Source of the DNA: Marinobacter denitrificans
GTDB lineage: Bacteria > Pseudomonadota > Gammaproteobacteria > Pseudomonadales > Oleiphilaceae
Assembly (NCBI RefSeq): GCF_008795955.1
Contig: NZ_VMHN01000004.1
Span: forward strand, 186,001-250,000
Length of the DNA stretch: 64,000 nucleotides
Reading direction: 5' to 3'
This document shows positions 39,395 through 48,161 of the stretch, one piece after another. A program made the translations under genes and the position numbers. Every line of letters starts with the position of its first letter. Position 1 is the stretch's first letter. A model generated the notes under the pieces. The model had not been told where the DNA came from and made no database searches. It saw only the letters and a program-made list of their open reading frames with translations.

Positions 39395-41508
39395 AAAAAC
39401 TCAATGCCCGGTTAGACTGGAACCGAGCAGACGTTATAAGCATTCAAAAGTACCTTGCTGGCTATGATTCTGGAATCACAATTTATTCCGGTGACTATAC
39501 CGCGGATTGGTTGCTGTCTGGAATTTATGAAAGTAAATGGATCATTAAAACAGCAAAAACAGTTAAACGGGCTGACGGTAGTTATAAGTACGTGCGAACC
39601 CTAAATTGGAACAGAATGCTTCCTGACGGGACATTTCTCGATTCACCTCAAAATCTAGCCTTTCTTAACTTCTTTCAGAAAGCCATTTTTGTGATAGTAG
39701 AGTCATCTTCAATCGCCCCACACCTCTCAGTGGGTTCACTACCTGGCTTGGTTAATAACCTTCTTTCTTTTGCTCAATGGTGCTTCCGTAAGGATATTAA
39801 TCTAAACCCACGGTCAGAGTTTCTTAGAAACCTCACTCAAGAACGACTTTTCTGCTACGTAAGAGAGAAAATTCACGGCGGAATCATGGAATTGTTCGGG
39901 GTTGCCGAGCTTTTTAAAGCTCGTTTTTTTGAGATGTCTGGTACAGACTTAATCAGCGACGATATTTACCGTCTAACGCCCGCTGATATTACCGAAGCAA
40001 TCAGAGTCTTTAAGTCAAAAGGGTTTTACCGAATAACCAAATTCGGTGATTCCGTCATAGACCGCATGAAATTCGTCGAAGCATTTGGGCTTCCGGAACA
40101 AATTACGCATAGCGACAAATTCGGTGCGTTTTTGAGGCAATTTGAACCAGATCTGCTACGGAAAAGCCGAGATGTTCTCGTACCTGTTACCCTTGAGTAC
40201 GAGTTTCCTGGACATACCACACCGCTTATCTCTGATGTAATAGGAAATCCAGAAAACATAAAACAGTTTTTAGGTTACTTTAAGATTTTCCTATCTACAA
40301 GGAAGTTGTTTCACCGGGAATTACCTGATTCAGAACGGTTTAGGTTCGGCGATATCCACACATACATACAAAACAACCAGTTGCAGATTAAACACACACC
40401 CTGGATTCCCCTTCCTACTTGTCTGCAGATAATCAATTCTTCGGTTGATTGGGTGCTCAACAAAGGGGATTCGATCATCAACGCTATGGTGGACGCTTTT
40501 GACACTTTGCACAAAGAAGATTTATTGGTCATTGAGAAACCATTTACTCACCTTTATCAAAAAAGAAACAGTGTTGTTGAAAAAGTACTTAAACGACATC
40601 AAAATCAAATAGAGATTGCTTCGTTTGATTATAATGTTCGCGATGTTAATTTATTTAGGTCAAAAGCGCCGCTGACTTACCTCATTGATATTCTACGAGG
40701 TGCTTGCTTAATTCTAATAGCTTCGATGAAACCAATCAGATTAAACGAACTATCTTCATTAAAGTACGATTGCTTGTATTTTAAGGATAATGATGGTTTT
40801 TGGCTAATGCAGGATATTGAGAAAGCGGGGATACGTGGAATTCTTCCAGAAGATGCGAAACCAATTCCGCGTGTTACTGCTAAAGCGATCACATTACTTC
40901 AAAAAATTAACGAACATGCGCGAAAGCATGTACCGTCAAACAAAGAAGAGAAATATCTGTTGTACGGGATAAACTATGGGTATGATTGGAAATCTGCTTC
41001 AGTTGCTGATCAAGAATTCATAAGATCACGGCTTTCCTATTTTTGTGATCATATCGAAGTCCCTCTCGATGAGTACGGAAGACGTTGGTATGTCAATACA
41101 CATGAGTTACGAAAATCGTTTCTTCTAAACTTTTTTTGGACATTCAAATTTTCGTCCTTGGATAGCGCCAGGTGGATGGCAGGTCATTCCGATCCAGATC
41201 ACGTCTTCGAGTACATTCAGGATAACTTTGAAGGCGAGGAAATGGTTGAGGTTGAATCTGAATATGCTTATCAGCAATTAAGGCTTTTCAAGGAAGGTAA
41301 TAATCTATCAGACGTAAATAACATCGAAGAGATCTATGATGAAGTCTGCAATGAATTCAAAGTTAATTCTATTTCTGAGGTTAATGAAGACGAACTTAAA
41401 CAGTGGCTTGAAATGCAAATTGAGTCCGGTCATTTCGAAGTAACTGTTTTCGGCATTGAGAATGTCGATGAAAACGTAAAGGCCCAAATTGCGATCAAGA
41501 TTTCATAG
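39391..41508 (+). CDS. GInt operon protein 2: tyrosine recombinase
   Basis: A 705-residue integrase-like protein. The catalytic set is visible in the C-terminal half: Arg in KPIRLNELSSLKYD, His and Arg in NTHELRKSFLLNFF, His in RWMAGHSDPDHVF and Tyr in FEYIQ. Large N-terminal extension. Start ATG 39391 overlaps the stop of gene 1. Probably the main strand-exchange enzyme of the island. Confidence 0.87.
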   Translation: MKKLNARLDWNRADVISIQKYLAGYDSGITIYSGDYTADWLLSGIYESKWIIKTAKTVKRADGSYKYVRTLNWNRMLPDGTFLDSPQNLAFLNFFQKAIFVIVESSSIAPHLSVGSLPGLVNNLLSFAQWCFRKDINLNPRSEFLRNLTQERLFCYVREKIHGGIMELFGVAELFKARFFEMSGTDLISDDIYRLTPADITEAIRVFKSKGFYRITKFGDSVIDRMKFVEAFGLPEQITHSDKFGAFLRQFEPDLLRKSRDVLVPVTLEYEFPGHTTPLISDVIGNPENIKQFLGYFKIFLSTRKLFHRELPDSERFRFGDIHTYIQNNQLQIKHTPWIPLPTCLQIINSSVDWVLNKGDSIINAMVDAFDTLHKEDLLVIEKPFTHLYQKRNSVVEKVLKRHQNQIEIASFDYNVRDVNLFRSKAPLTYLIDILRGACLILIASMKPIRLNELSSLKYDCLYFKDNDGFWLMQDIEKAGIRGILPEDAKPIPRVTAKAITLLQKINEHARKHVPSNKEEKYLLYGINYGYDWKSASVADQEFIRSRLSYFCDHIEVPLDEYGRRWYVNTHELRKSFLLNFFWTFKFSSLDSARWMAGHSDPDHVFEYIQDNFEGEEMVEVESEYAYQQLRLFKEGNNLSDVNNIEEIYDEVCNEFKVNSISEVNEDELKQWLEMQIESGHFEVTVFGIENVDENVKAQIAIKIS

Positions 41509-41516
41509 GCGTTGAG

Positions 41517-41999
41517 ATGTCCGATATAAAGAAAGAATCCATTAAAGTACTCTATCGTTCGATGATTGACGCACTGCAATATCCTGACGCATATCCTTGG
41601 ATAACGTCTAAGTGCGGGAGCCAGGCTGCGATTGCTTCCGTTGAGAGAAGATCAATAGGCATTCATGCAATGACTCTGAATACATTCAAGAAATATTCAG
41701 ACGCCGCTCTCGACGGCGGTTTCGAGCAACTTGAAAAATTAAGGGTTGCTATCAAAAGGAAGAGCAAAAATGCTAACGGCGAAACGTCGAAGGGAACTAA
41801 AAGTAAAACCGCTGTTTATAAAGAAAAACTCGATGAAGCTGAGAGGCTTCGAGCGATCCTCATCCGAGCATACACTGACTTGAACAGGATCTGTCTCGAT
41901 GCGGTCAGAAAAAGCCCTGAATACCAATACGATTTGGACAGGCACAACGAATTGTATCGTGAGTATTTTTCTTTGACGCTCGTTGCTAATGATGACTAA
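41517..41999 (+). CDS. GInt operon small helical protein
   Basis: A 160-residue, highly charged helical protein with a coiled-coil-like C-terminal half (KEKLDEAERLRAILIRAYTD). The N-terminal part ASVERRSIGIHAMTLNTFKK resembles a DNA-binding helix-turn-helix seen in Tn554-TnpC-like accessory proteins. It corresponds to the small protein of ginABCD operons required for transposition. It overlaps the following gene. Confidence 0.75.
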   Translation: MSDIKKESIKVLYRSMIDALQYPDAYPWITSKCGSQAAIASVERRSIGIHAMTLNTFKKYSDAALDGGFEQLEKLRVAIKRKSKNANGETSKGTKSKTAVYKEKLDEAERLRAILIRAYTDLNRICLDAVRKSPEYQYDLDRHNELYREYFSLTLVANDD

Positions 42000-43482
42000 A
42001 CAACTGTATCGCCTCATTAAAAATGTTCGACTTCCGACAATAGATAGATTCGATAGTGAGACTGGTGAGATCTTTTTAAACGAGCGTGTGCAGCCAGGCT
42101 ATTACTCGTTTGTTTGGCCTAATGGCTCCCCTTGCTTACTCGCAGAAATGTATTTATGCGATAAAAGTAAGACTTTGACGGTGAACCAAAAAGATGGTGG
42201 GACACTTGGGAATTATGCGCGAAACCTTACCCACCTAGTTCGATTTTGCTACGCGAAAAAGGTCGATTTCGCTGAGTTGAAGCACAGCCATATCGATGAG
42301 TTTATCTATGAGCTCTGTCACGAAACTGATGTCTACAACGAGCGCGTCAGGAACAACAATACGGTTAAAGCCATTGTGGCAACCTCCATTAATTTTCTGG
42401 TGTGGGTTCAGCAAAATATCGCCACAGAGAGACTGATTGCAGGCGTGGATGATGCTGATAAAAGGTATCAGATAAAGCTTAAGCAAGAGGTTTATGCACA
42501 TAGAACTGGTCGGCAAACCATTCACAACGTTTTTCCGATGAACATACCAAGAGCGACCACTGCGAACGCAACCCCCATTTCAACAACTAACGTCAGAACA
42601 TTGTGGGATACCCTTGAGGCTTCAAGAAGCGATACGAATGTGAGCAGAAAACTGCAAGGTCTTTTCTCTAAAAAGCAACAGGCGGACCATCTTGAATACA
42701 TGCATAGAAGGCGTGAGCTGCAACTGGTATTGCTTGAAGCAACGGGGCTCCGGCCTCAAGAATTAATTACCGTACCTTGTTCTAACAATGTGGCAAGCCT
42801 GAGAAAATCGCAACTGATTCTCCCCACACTCAAAGGCCGGATCGATTCCAAGAATAATATGAGAACAATTCCAATTCCACGCAGCTTGGCGATGAAGACT
42901 GAAGTATTTATTAATTTTCATAGAAAGAAATTAATTGAACGCCTGCTTGCTTCAGGAATTATTCAATCAGAGAAGGATGTCGACAATGTAATCTATCTAA
43001 ATTCTGAAAGCGGGAAAGAGGTGCTTCCAGATGCCGCTTACCAGGAATTCCGGAGGCTTACGGTAAGAGCCGGTATCAAACAAAAGAACTGTCAGAAAAT
43101 GTTTAGACATCGCTTTGTCACCAATATGGTAAAGCTGCATTTTATTAGCTTCATGGATAAGAACCCATTGAAGACCCGCCACATCATTACCGACAGTGAT
43201 TACCGAACAATTCTCAGAAAAGTCGCAAGTTTTACAGGCCATAAAAGTGTTGATTCATTGTGGCACTACATCGATTTGGCCTGGGAAGAGCTTGATGCCT
43301 TCGCACACTCCTATGAGGTGAAGGAGCTTCAGGACAGATTGAAGAGCATTTTCTACCTAACCAATGAGATGAAAGGAGATGTTCACAGTCTATCTGGAAA
43401 GAAGATTAGCAACGTAACCATCGAGAAGTTAAATGCCAAGCTCAATCAGATTGAGGATCTCGTCGCGAACTCCCGAACATAG
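41989..43482 (+). CDS. GInt operon protein 4: tyrosine recombinase
   Basis: About 497 residues. Catalytic residues: Arg in ATGLRPQELITV, Arg/His in KMFRHRFVTNM (the first His of HxxR is Lys here), His in FTGHKSVDSLW and Tyr in WHYIDL. It starts at ATG 41989 or 41992 within the end of the previous gene. Together with genes 1 and 2 it makes the recombinase trio of the island. Confidence 0.87.
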   Translation: MMTKQLYRLIKNVRLPTIDRFDSETGEIFLNERVQPGYYSFVWPNGSPCLLAEMYLCDKSKTLTVNQKDGGTLGNYARNLTHLVRFCYAKKVDFAELKHSHIDEFIYELCHETDVYNERVRNNNTVKAIVATSINFLVWVQQNIATERLIAGVDDADKRYQIKLKQEVYAHRTGRQTIHNVFPMNIPRATTANATPISTTNVRTLWDTLEASRSDTNVSRKLQGLFSKKQQADHLEYMHRRRELQLVLLEATGLRPQELITVPCSNNVASLRKSQLILPTLKGRIDSKNNMRTIPIPRSLAMKTEVFINFHRKKLIERLLASGIIQSEKDVDNVIYLNSESGKEVLPDAAYQEFRRLTVRAGIKQKNCQKMFRHRFVTNMVKLHFISFMDKNPLKTRHIITDSDYRTILRKVASFTGHKSVDSLWHYIDLAWEELDAFAHSYEVKELQDRLKSIFYLTNEMKGDVHSLSGKKISNVTIEKLNAKLNQIEDLVANSRT

Positions 43483-43494
43483 ACTGCGAGCCCT

Positions 43495-43509
43495 AGCCAA
43501 TCATTGGCT
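43495..43509. repeat. Perfect 15-bp palindrome between recombinase operon and flavoprotein copy
   Basis: AGCCAAT-C-ATTGGCT, a 7-bp stem with a 1-base centre. No T-run follows, so it is more likely a protein-binding site than a terminator. It lies just upstream of the second flavoprotein gene. Confidence 0.6.
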
Positions 43510-43557
43510 CATTACACCGACTGCCCTACACTAGCGGTCTTTTCTTCAGGAGATACT

Positions 43558-44739
43558 ATGTCCAGCACTTATGATGTGATTATTATAGGAGCAGGTGCCG
43601 CTGGGCTAATGTGTGCTTCAACAGCGGGATATCGCGGCAGAAGCGTATTAGTACTCGATCGTGCCAATAAACCTGGTAAGAAAATTCTCATGTCCGGAGG
43701 CGGTCGTTGCAATTTTACGAACCTAAACAGCACGCCGGCGAATTTCCTGTCTGACAATCCCCATTTCTGCATTTCGGCGCTCAAGCGTTACACCCCTCAA
43801 GACTTTTTAGAATTGGTAGATCGCCACGGCATTGAGCATGAGGAAAAAGCGGCGGGCCAGCTTTTTTGTAAAGTCAGCAGCAAGGAGATCCTTAACCTGC
43901 TACTCACTGAGTGCGAGTGGGCTGGCGCAGAAGTTCGACTCAAAACAAGCGTGAATAAAATCAGGAGTATCAATCACGGCTATCAGCTACAAACCAGCGG
44001 CGGCACCCTTACCTGTGAATCCCTGGTCATCGCCTGCGGTGGGCTATCTATCCCCACAATGGGCGCCACAGGCTTCGGATACGACGTTGCACGGCAATTT
44101 GGTCTTTCCGTGCTTCCAACCCGCGCAGGACTTGTCCCCTTTACACTGTGTCCAGAACTAAAGGAGCGACTGGCGCCACTCTCCGGTGTGAGCTGCCCTG
44201 TGGACGTGTACTGTAACAACGAACATTTCCGCGAACCGATGTTATTCACTCACCGTGGTCTAAGCGGTCCCGCCATGCTGCAAATATCAAGCTTCTGGCA
44301 TCCCGGAGATACAATACGGATCAACCTTCTTTCGAGCGTGTCTGTTTGCGATAGGCTGCACGAACATCGCAAAACTAAACCACAGAGCCATATCCGCCAC
44401 TTTCTCGAGGATTTCTTGCCGAAGAGGTTTGCAAAAGCTTTCTGTGAACTCCAACAGTGGAACAAACCATTTCAGTATTGCCGTAATGAGGACTTAGAGG
44501 CGATAGCTGACGTCCTAAGTCATTGGGAAGTGCGACCCGCAGGAACAGAAGGGTACAAAACAGCCGAAGTTACCTTGGGCGGCGTGGACACCCGTGACCT
44601 GTCATCAAAAACGATGTCAGCAAACAATCAGCCGGGGCTTTTCTTCATTGGCGAAGTGCTGGATGTGACTGGTCATCTGGGAGGTCATAATTTTCAATGG
44701 GCTTGGGCTTCTGGAGTAGCCGCTGGACAACATGCCTGA
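43558..44739 (+). CDS. Complete BaiN/HI0933-type flavoprotein carried by the island
   Basis: A 393-residue NAD(P)/FAD-dependent oxidoreductase, intact from the GAGAAGLMCASTAGYRG nucleotide motif to the C-terminal GLFFIGEVLDVTGHLGGHNFQWAWASG. It is closely similar to the broken backbone copy at 36100 over its whole shared length but differs in codon use and is less G+C-rich, so it came with the island and is not a recent duplicate. AGGAGA lies before ATG 43558. It sits directly behind the recombinase operon and probably restores the function lost by the insertion. The enzymatic role of the family is not settled; BaiN-type proteins are linked to reductive steroid metabolism in gut bacteria. Confidence 0.9.
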   Translation: MSSTYDVIIIGAGAAGLMCASTAGYRGRSVLVLDRANKPGKKILMSGGGRCNFTNLNSTPANFLSDNPHFCISALKRYTPQDFLELVDRHGIEHEEKAAGQLFCKVSSKEILNLLLTECEWAGAEVRLKTSVNKIRSINHGYQLQTSGGTLTCESLVIACGGLSIPTMGATGFGYDVARQFGLSVLPTRAGLVPFTLCPELKERLAPLSGVSCPVDVYCNNEHFREPMLFTHRGLSGPAMLQISSFWHPGDTIRINLLSSVSVCDRLHEHRKTKPQSHIRHFLEDFLPKRFAKAFCELQQWNKPFQYCRNEDLEAIADVLSHWEVRPAGTEGYKTAEVTLGGVDTRDLSSKTMSANNQPGLFFIGEVLDVTGHLGGHNFQWAWASGVAAGQHA

Positions 44740-44803
44740 ATGGTTTTTGGCATTTGAAATTCAATCAACCATTGCGGAAGAACAGACGACCTGGAGTCAA
44801 CGG

Positions 44804-45013
44804 CTAAGTGAGCAGATCCTTAGGTGAGCACTGTAGATGATCTGCTAGCAGGTAGATTTTTTCGATAGTGATATTCACTTCTCCTCTCTCAATCTTCCCC
44901 ACATAACTTCGATCAATTCCCGTTTCATGAGCGAGTCGTTCCTGAGAAAACCCTTTCGATTTTCGAATCGTACGCAAATTCCGGCCAAACGCCTCACAAA
45001 TCGGTGAGCCCAT
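44804..45013 (-). CDS. XRE-family helix-turn-helix regulator
   Basis: A 69-residue single-domain DNA-binding protein (FGRNLRTIRKSKGFSQERLA, then GIDRSYVGKIERGEVNITI). The size and layout match controller proteins of restriction systems and small defence-operon repressors. It is divergent from the winged-helix/helicase pair at 45130. The inverted repeat at 45091-45107 in the shared gap is a likely operator. Confidence 0.9.
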   Translation of the reverse strand: MGSPICEAFGRNLRTIRKSKGFSQERLAHETGIDRSYVGKIERGEVNITIEKIYLLADHLQCSPKDLLT

Positions 45014-45090
45014 TTCTTGCCCTCACAAAAGACAAGACTATGGTTTCTTGAGGCATGGGAGGCCACGGCATATACTACCCATTTTTCGGG

Positions 45091-45107
45091 GGTCGACCAG
45101 ATCGACC
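45091..45107. promoter_or_regulatory. Possible XRE operator: inverted repeat GGTCGA-N5-TCGACC
   Basis: GGTCGA (45091-45096) and TCGACC (45102-45107) with a 5-bp spacer, located between the divergent XRE gene and the winged-helix gene, 23 bases before the latter's start. Position and symmetry fit autoregulation by the XRE protein. Confidence 0.5.
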
Positions 45108-45129
45108 TAAAGACCAAGTGGACCGCCTT

Positions 45130-45681
45130 ATGAAAAAAACAGAGCGACTGCACGTCGACAAGATCCTGATCGAACTTCTCAGAAAGCAATCAGGCACCCC
45201 TTTTTCCAATACAAGCATTCGGGATATGTATCTTCTTCAATTACCCGAAGGCCAGCAGCCAAGCCGCAACCAACTCCGCAAGCATATATACAGAGAGCTT
45301 CTACGACTTGAATCGGCCAAAGTAGTCGAGCGCCATGCGGGATCGACCGGCCGCGGATGCAAGTTTATCTATCGTTCTGAGAACAAAGGCACTGTCCTGG
45401 AAGCTAAGCCCTCTCCGTTTAGTGGGGCAAATGAGCAGGTTGAATCGTCGATGGATGTTGAGACACAACGGGCATTGCAGGAGGAGCTCTCCAAAAGGAA
45501 GGTCGAACTGATTGCCAGTATTGGTGAAGCCGAGGAATACCAACGCCTATATCAAAAATACCCGGCGCTGCGAAGCGCCGTGAAGGCGCAGTACCATGAG
45601 TCTCGCGAGAGAAGCACGAAGCTTCTAGGCCAACTTCGTGCTGTAGAGTCGATCATCACAACAATTGGGTTTCCCGCATGA
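45130..45681 (+). CDS. Winged-helix/coiled-coil partner of the adjacent helicase
   Basis: About 183 residues. Residues 1-85 look like a winged helix-turn-helix (LPEGQQPSRNQLRKHIYREL, then VVERHAGSTGRGCKFIYRS). Residues about 110-180 form a coiled coil (EELSKRKVELIASIGEAEEY). ATG 45130 is chosen; an upstream frame extension lacks a ribosome site. It overlaps the helicase by an ATGA, so the two products are probably made in step and may form a complex. No named family recognised. Confidence 0.7.
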   Translation: MKKTERLHVDKILIELLRKQSGTPFSNTSIRDMYLLQLPEGQQPSRNQLRKHIYRELLRLESAKVVERHAGSTGRGCKFIYRSENKGTVLEAKPSPFSGANEQVESSMDVETQRALQEELSKRKVELIASIGEAEEYQRLYQKYPALRSAVKAQYHESRERSTKLLGQLRAVESIITTIGFPA

Positions 45682-47078
45682 TTCAATTGCGAGCTTGGCA
45701 GAGCGAGTGCATTGATCAAGCCCTCGAAGCGTTTGAGCACCAAACTCACTTCCTGTGTCATGCAACGCCAGCGGCCGGCAAAACCGTAATGGTGGCGTCT
45801 GTTGCAAAAGCTCTCTTGGAACTCAATAAAATTGATTTCATCTTATGCTTCTCCCCGTCAAGGGCAGTGTCAGAAAGCGTTGCTTCGACATTTAGTCAAG
45901 TCCTCGGGCGAAGCTTCAATGGGCAGATTGGCGCAGCAGGTGGCTCTTACACCTATCAGTCGATGAGCACGCTTCCCACAGAGCTATGGCAAGTAATGAG
46001 TGAGCACAAGGTTCTCGTGGTATTAGACGAGATTCACCACTGCTCTGGAAGCAGTTGGAACGAACTCACAATTGGCAACAGTTGGGGCCGAACAATTCTG
46101 GACAGGATTCAAGGTAAGGCTTCCTTCACAATGGCGCTATCAGGAACGCCTTGGAGGACTGACGACACCCCAATCGTACTTTCTCACTACACGCGTCCTG
46201 ACGGTGAGCTCCAATGTGATTACGAGTACGGCTTGAAACGGGCGGTTACAGACGGCGTTTGCCGAGCCCCAAAGATCGTGCTCACTGATAATCGGCAAAT
46301 CAGTCTGAGGTCATCGGAACTCGGCCTTAAAACCTACTCCAGCATCCGGGAAACAATCAGTCAGGGTCATATTACCTATCCTGACTTTCTGTTTCGGGAC
46401 GAAGTGATCGACCATACACTCTCGGAAGCATCCAAAAAGCTATTAGAGATCCGGAAGCAAGTTCCCACCGCTGCCGGCCTCGTCGTAGCTGCGACAGCGG
46501 CACATGCAGAGCAGATTGCAGTTCGGCTTACGGCGCTCGGAGAAAGGCCCGTTGTTGTCACTTACAACACGCCCGGAGCCCATCAAATTATTTCTAACTT
46601 CAAGACATCATCTGATCGATGGATCATTTCTGTGGGTATGATCAGCGAAGGAACTGACATCCCCAGATTACAGGTATGCTGTCACCTCAGCAGGATTCGA
46701 ACAGAACTCCATTTTCGGCAAGTTCTCGGCAGAATACTCCGGCGTCAAACAGGGGAGCCCTCTGACATTGGTGGCTGGCTCTACGTCCTTGCAGAACCCA
46801 ATTTGACGGAGTTTGCACGCAGAATTGGTGATGACCTACCAGGGCAACATGTGGTTTCTTTTTCGCCAAAATCATCAAAGCAAACCACGGATGAAACAAA
46901 AAGGTCTGAAGTGCTCCAAAAAGAGGATTACGCACCGGAGTGGGAACTCGATATCGATAATACGGGCACATGGGATATCGCATCGGAACATAACGGCGCT
47001 AGGGAAACTATTGATCTATGTGTGAGCAATCAATACTGGAGTGAGGTGTTGTCCCTATTCGGGGAGAGGGTATTGTAG
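45678..47078 (+). CDS. SF2 DEAD/DEAH-type helicase
   Basis: A 466-residue nucleic-acid-dependent ATPase. Motif I ATPAAGKTV (near residue 31), motif II LVVLDEIHHCSG (DEIH), motif III ALSGTPWR, and motifs V/VI in GMISEGTDIPRLQVCCHL and FRQVLGRILRR are all present. It resembles the helicase core of type I/III restriction and several phage-defence proteins but carries no nuclease domain of its own. The last 90 residues are unassigned. Coupled to the winged-helix gene and followed by an exonuclease gene. Confidence 0.9.
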   Translation: MIQLRAWQSECIDQALEAFEHQTHFLCHATPAAGKTVMVASVAKALLELNKIDFILCFSPSRAVSESVASTFSQVLGRSFNGQIGAAGGSYTYQSMSTLPTELWQVMSEHKVLVVLDEIHHCSGSSWNELTIGNSWGRTILDRIQGKASFTMALSGTPWRTDDTPIVLSHYTRPDGELQCDYEYGLKRAVTDGVCRAPKIVLTDNRQISLRSSELGLKTYSSIRETISQGHITYPDFLFRDEVIDHTLSEASKKLLEIRKQVPTAAGLVVAATAAHAEQIAVRLTALGERPVVVTYNTPGAHQIISNFKTSSDRWIISVGMISEGTDIPRLQVCCHLSRIRTELHFRQVLGRILRRQTGEPSDIGGWLYVLAEPNLTEFARRIGDDLPGQHVVSFSPKSSKQTTDETKRSEVLQKEDYAPEWELDIDNTGTWDIASEHNGARETIDLCVSNQYWSEVLSLFGERVL

Positions 47079-47223
47079 TTTGGTCGGAAAATTTTATATG
47101 GCAGGGTATCTCAAGACGCCATACAGGCTCTATTCAACATAGGTGGCTCATTGGTTTCGAGTGCCGCCTCAGCATTGCTGGGACTTCTGCAAAGTACTAA
47201 CACCTAAAAACGTAGGGCTTCAG

Positions 47224-47847
47224 ATGAGTTCTCTGAATAATCACTCACCGCTTCTGGTCGTTGATCTAGAGGCGACCTGCTGGGAAAGTCGAAAGGCCCC
47301 CTCCAGTGAGCCACAAAGCATTCACAACATGGAGATTATCGAGCTTGGGTGCGTATTGGCGAGCAGACGAGGCACAGTATTGGATGCCCGCTCTTTTCTT
47401 GTCAGACCCACTCGTAATCCCTTGCTGAGCGATTTCTGCACTGAGCTGACGAGTATCACCCAGTCGATGGTAGATGCAGCACCGGCGTTTCCGGAGGTAG
47501 TTCAGACAATGAACCTTTGGCTTGCCGATCTTTCCAGCAAATTCGTATGGTGTAGTTGGGGGAATTACGATCGCTTGCACCTAGAAGCGCAGAGCCAGCT
47601 GGATGGGGCTCAACCGACGATATTGGCTTACCCACATTTGAACTTGAAACGTATCTGGCGGCGCACCACTGGCCAGAAGAAAAAAAATGGGCTGGCCCAT
47701 GCCCTCGCATTTCATGACTTCGCGTTTGAGGGCGCCCACCATCGAGGCATAGACGATGCCCGTAACATTTCAAGACTGCTGCCATTTATGGATTGGTCTC
47801 TCGAGCGCGAGTTCCGGACACCACCCTCGCTTCACCTTAATCAGTGA
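47224..47847 (+). CDS. DEDDh 3'-5' exonuclease (KapD/ERI1-like)
   Basis: A 207-residue exonuclease. ExoI motif VVDLEATCWES with the first Asp and Glu, ExoII around WCSWGNYDRLHLE, and ExoIII HHRGIDDARNISRLL with the catalytic His and Asp. The compact form is like KapD and ERI1-type RNA exonucleases; the nucleic acid acted on is not certain. It lies 145 bases after the helicase in the same direction and may complete that gene set. ATG 47224 is chosen as the motif-proximal start. Confidence 0.88.
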   Translation: MSSLNNHSPLLVVDLEATCWESRKAPSSEPQSIHNMEIIELGCVLASRRGTVLDARSFLVRPTRNPLLSDFCTELTSITQSMVDAAPAFPEVVQTMNLWLADLSSKFVWCSWGNYDRLHLEAQSQLDGAQPTILAYPHLNLKRIWRRTTGQKKKNGLAHALAFHDFAFEGAHHRGIDDARNISRLLPFMDWSLEREFRTPPSLHLNQ

Positions 47848-47880
47848 GTTAACCCTGGCTCCGCTGCTCGAGGAAGCGCA

Positions 47881-48161
47881 ATGAAAGTGAATTACACATC
47901 GTCCGTTACCGGAAAAAGAGCGACCGTGCACGTGGACCAAAGCACTTGGTCGATATTCAAAAAAACACTGAAGATCACCTGCGGTGGCAGAGCATCAACA
48001 GATCAGAGGCTATCGGTCGATTACTGGGTCACTGCTTGGAATACCGTACTTGGGCGAAAGACGAAACACTGACATTCGACGCTTACGTATCAAAGCGGCT
48101 CGGTGAGGAAATTTTCATTGACCTGGATACTATCGGTCGGCATCACCGGAAAGTTGACTAA
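47881..48161 (+). pseudogene. Small gene with a probable -1 frameshift at an A7 run
   Basis: The frame from ATG 47881 reads MKVNYTSSVTGKRATVHVDQ, then STWSIFKK. At the A7 run (47959-47965) a -1 shift leads into a frame that continues sensibly (TEDHLRWQSINRSEAIGRLL, later FDAYVSKRLGEEIFIDLD) to 48161. Together they make about 92 residues. The run suits slippage, so it is either a mutation or expressed by slippage. No family recognised. It ends convergently with the HipS-like gene. Confidence 0.55.

Noticed and set aside
37334..43482. Interpretation as an ordinary Tn554 or RIT (recombinase in trio) element
   Set aside because: Three recombinases plus a small helical protein, their large sizes, and cargo following the operon fit GInt better; a RIT has no such small protein and usually no long cargo.
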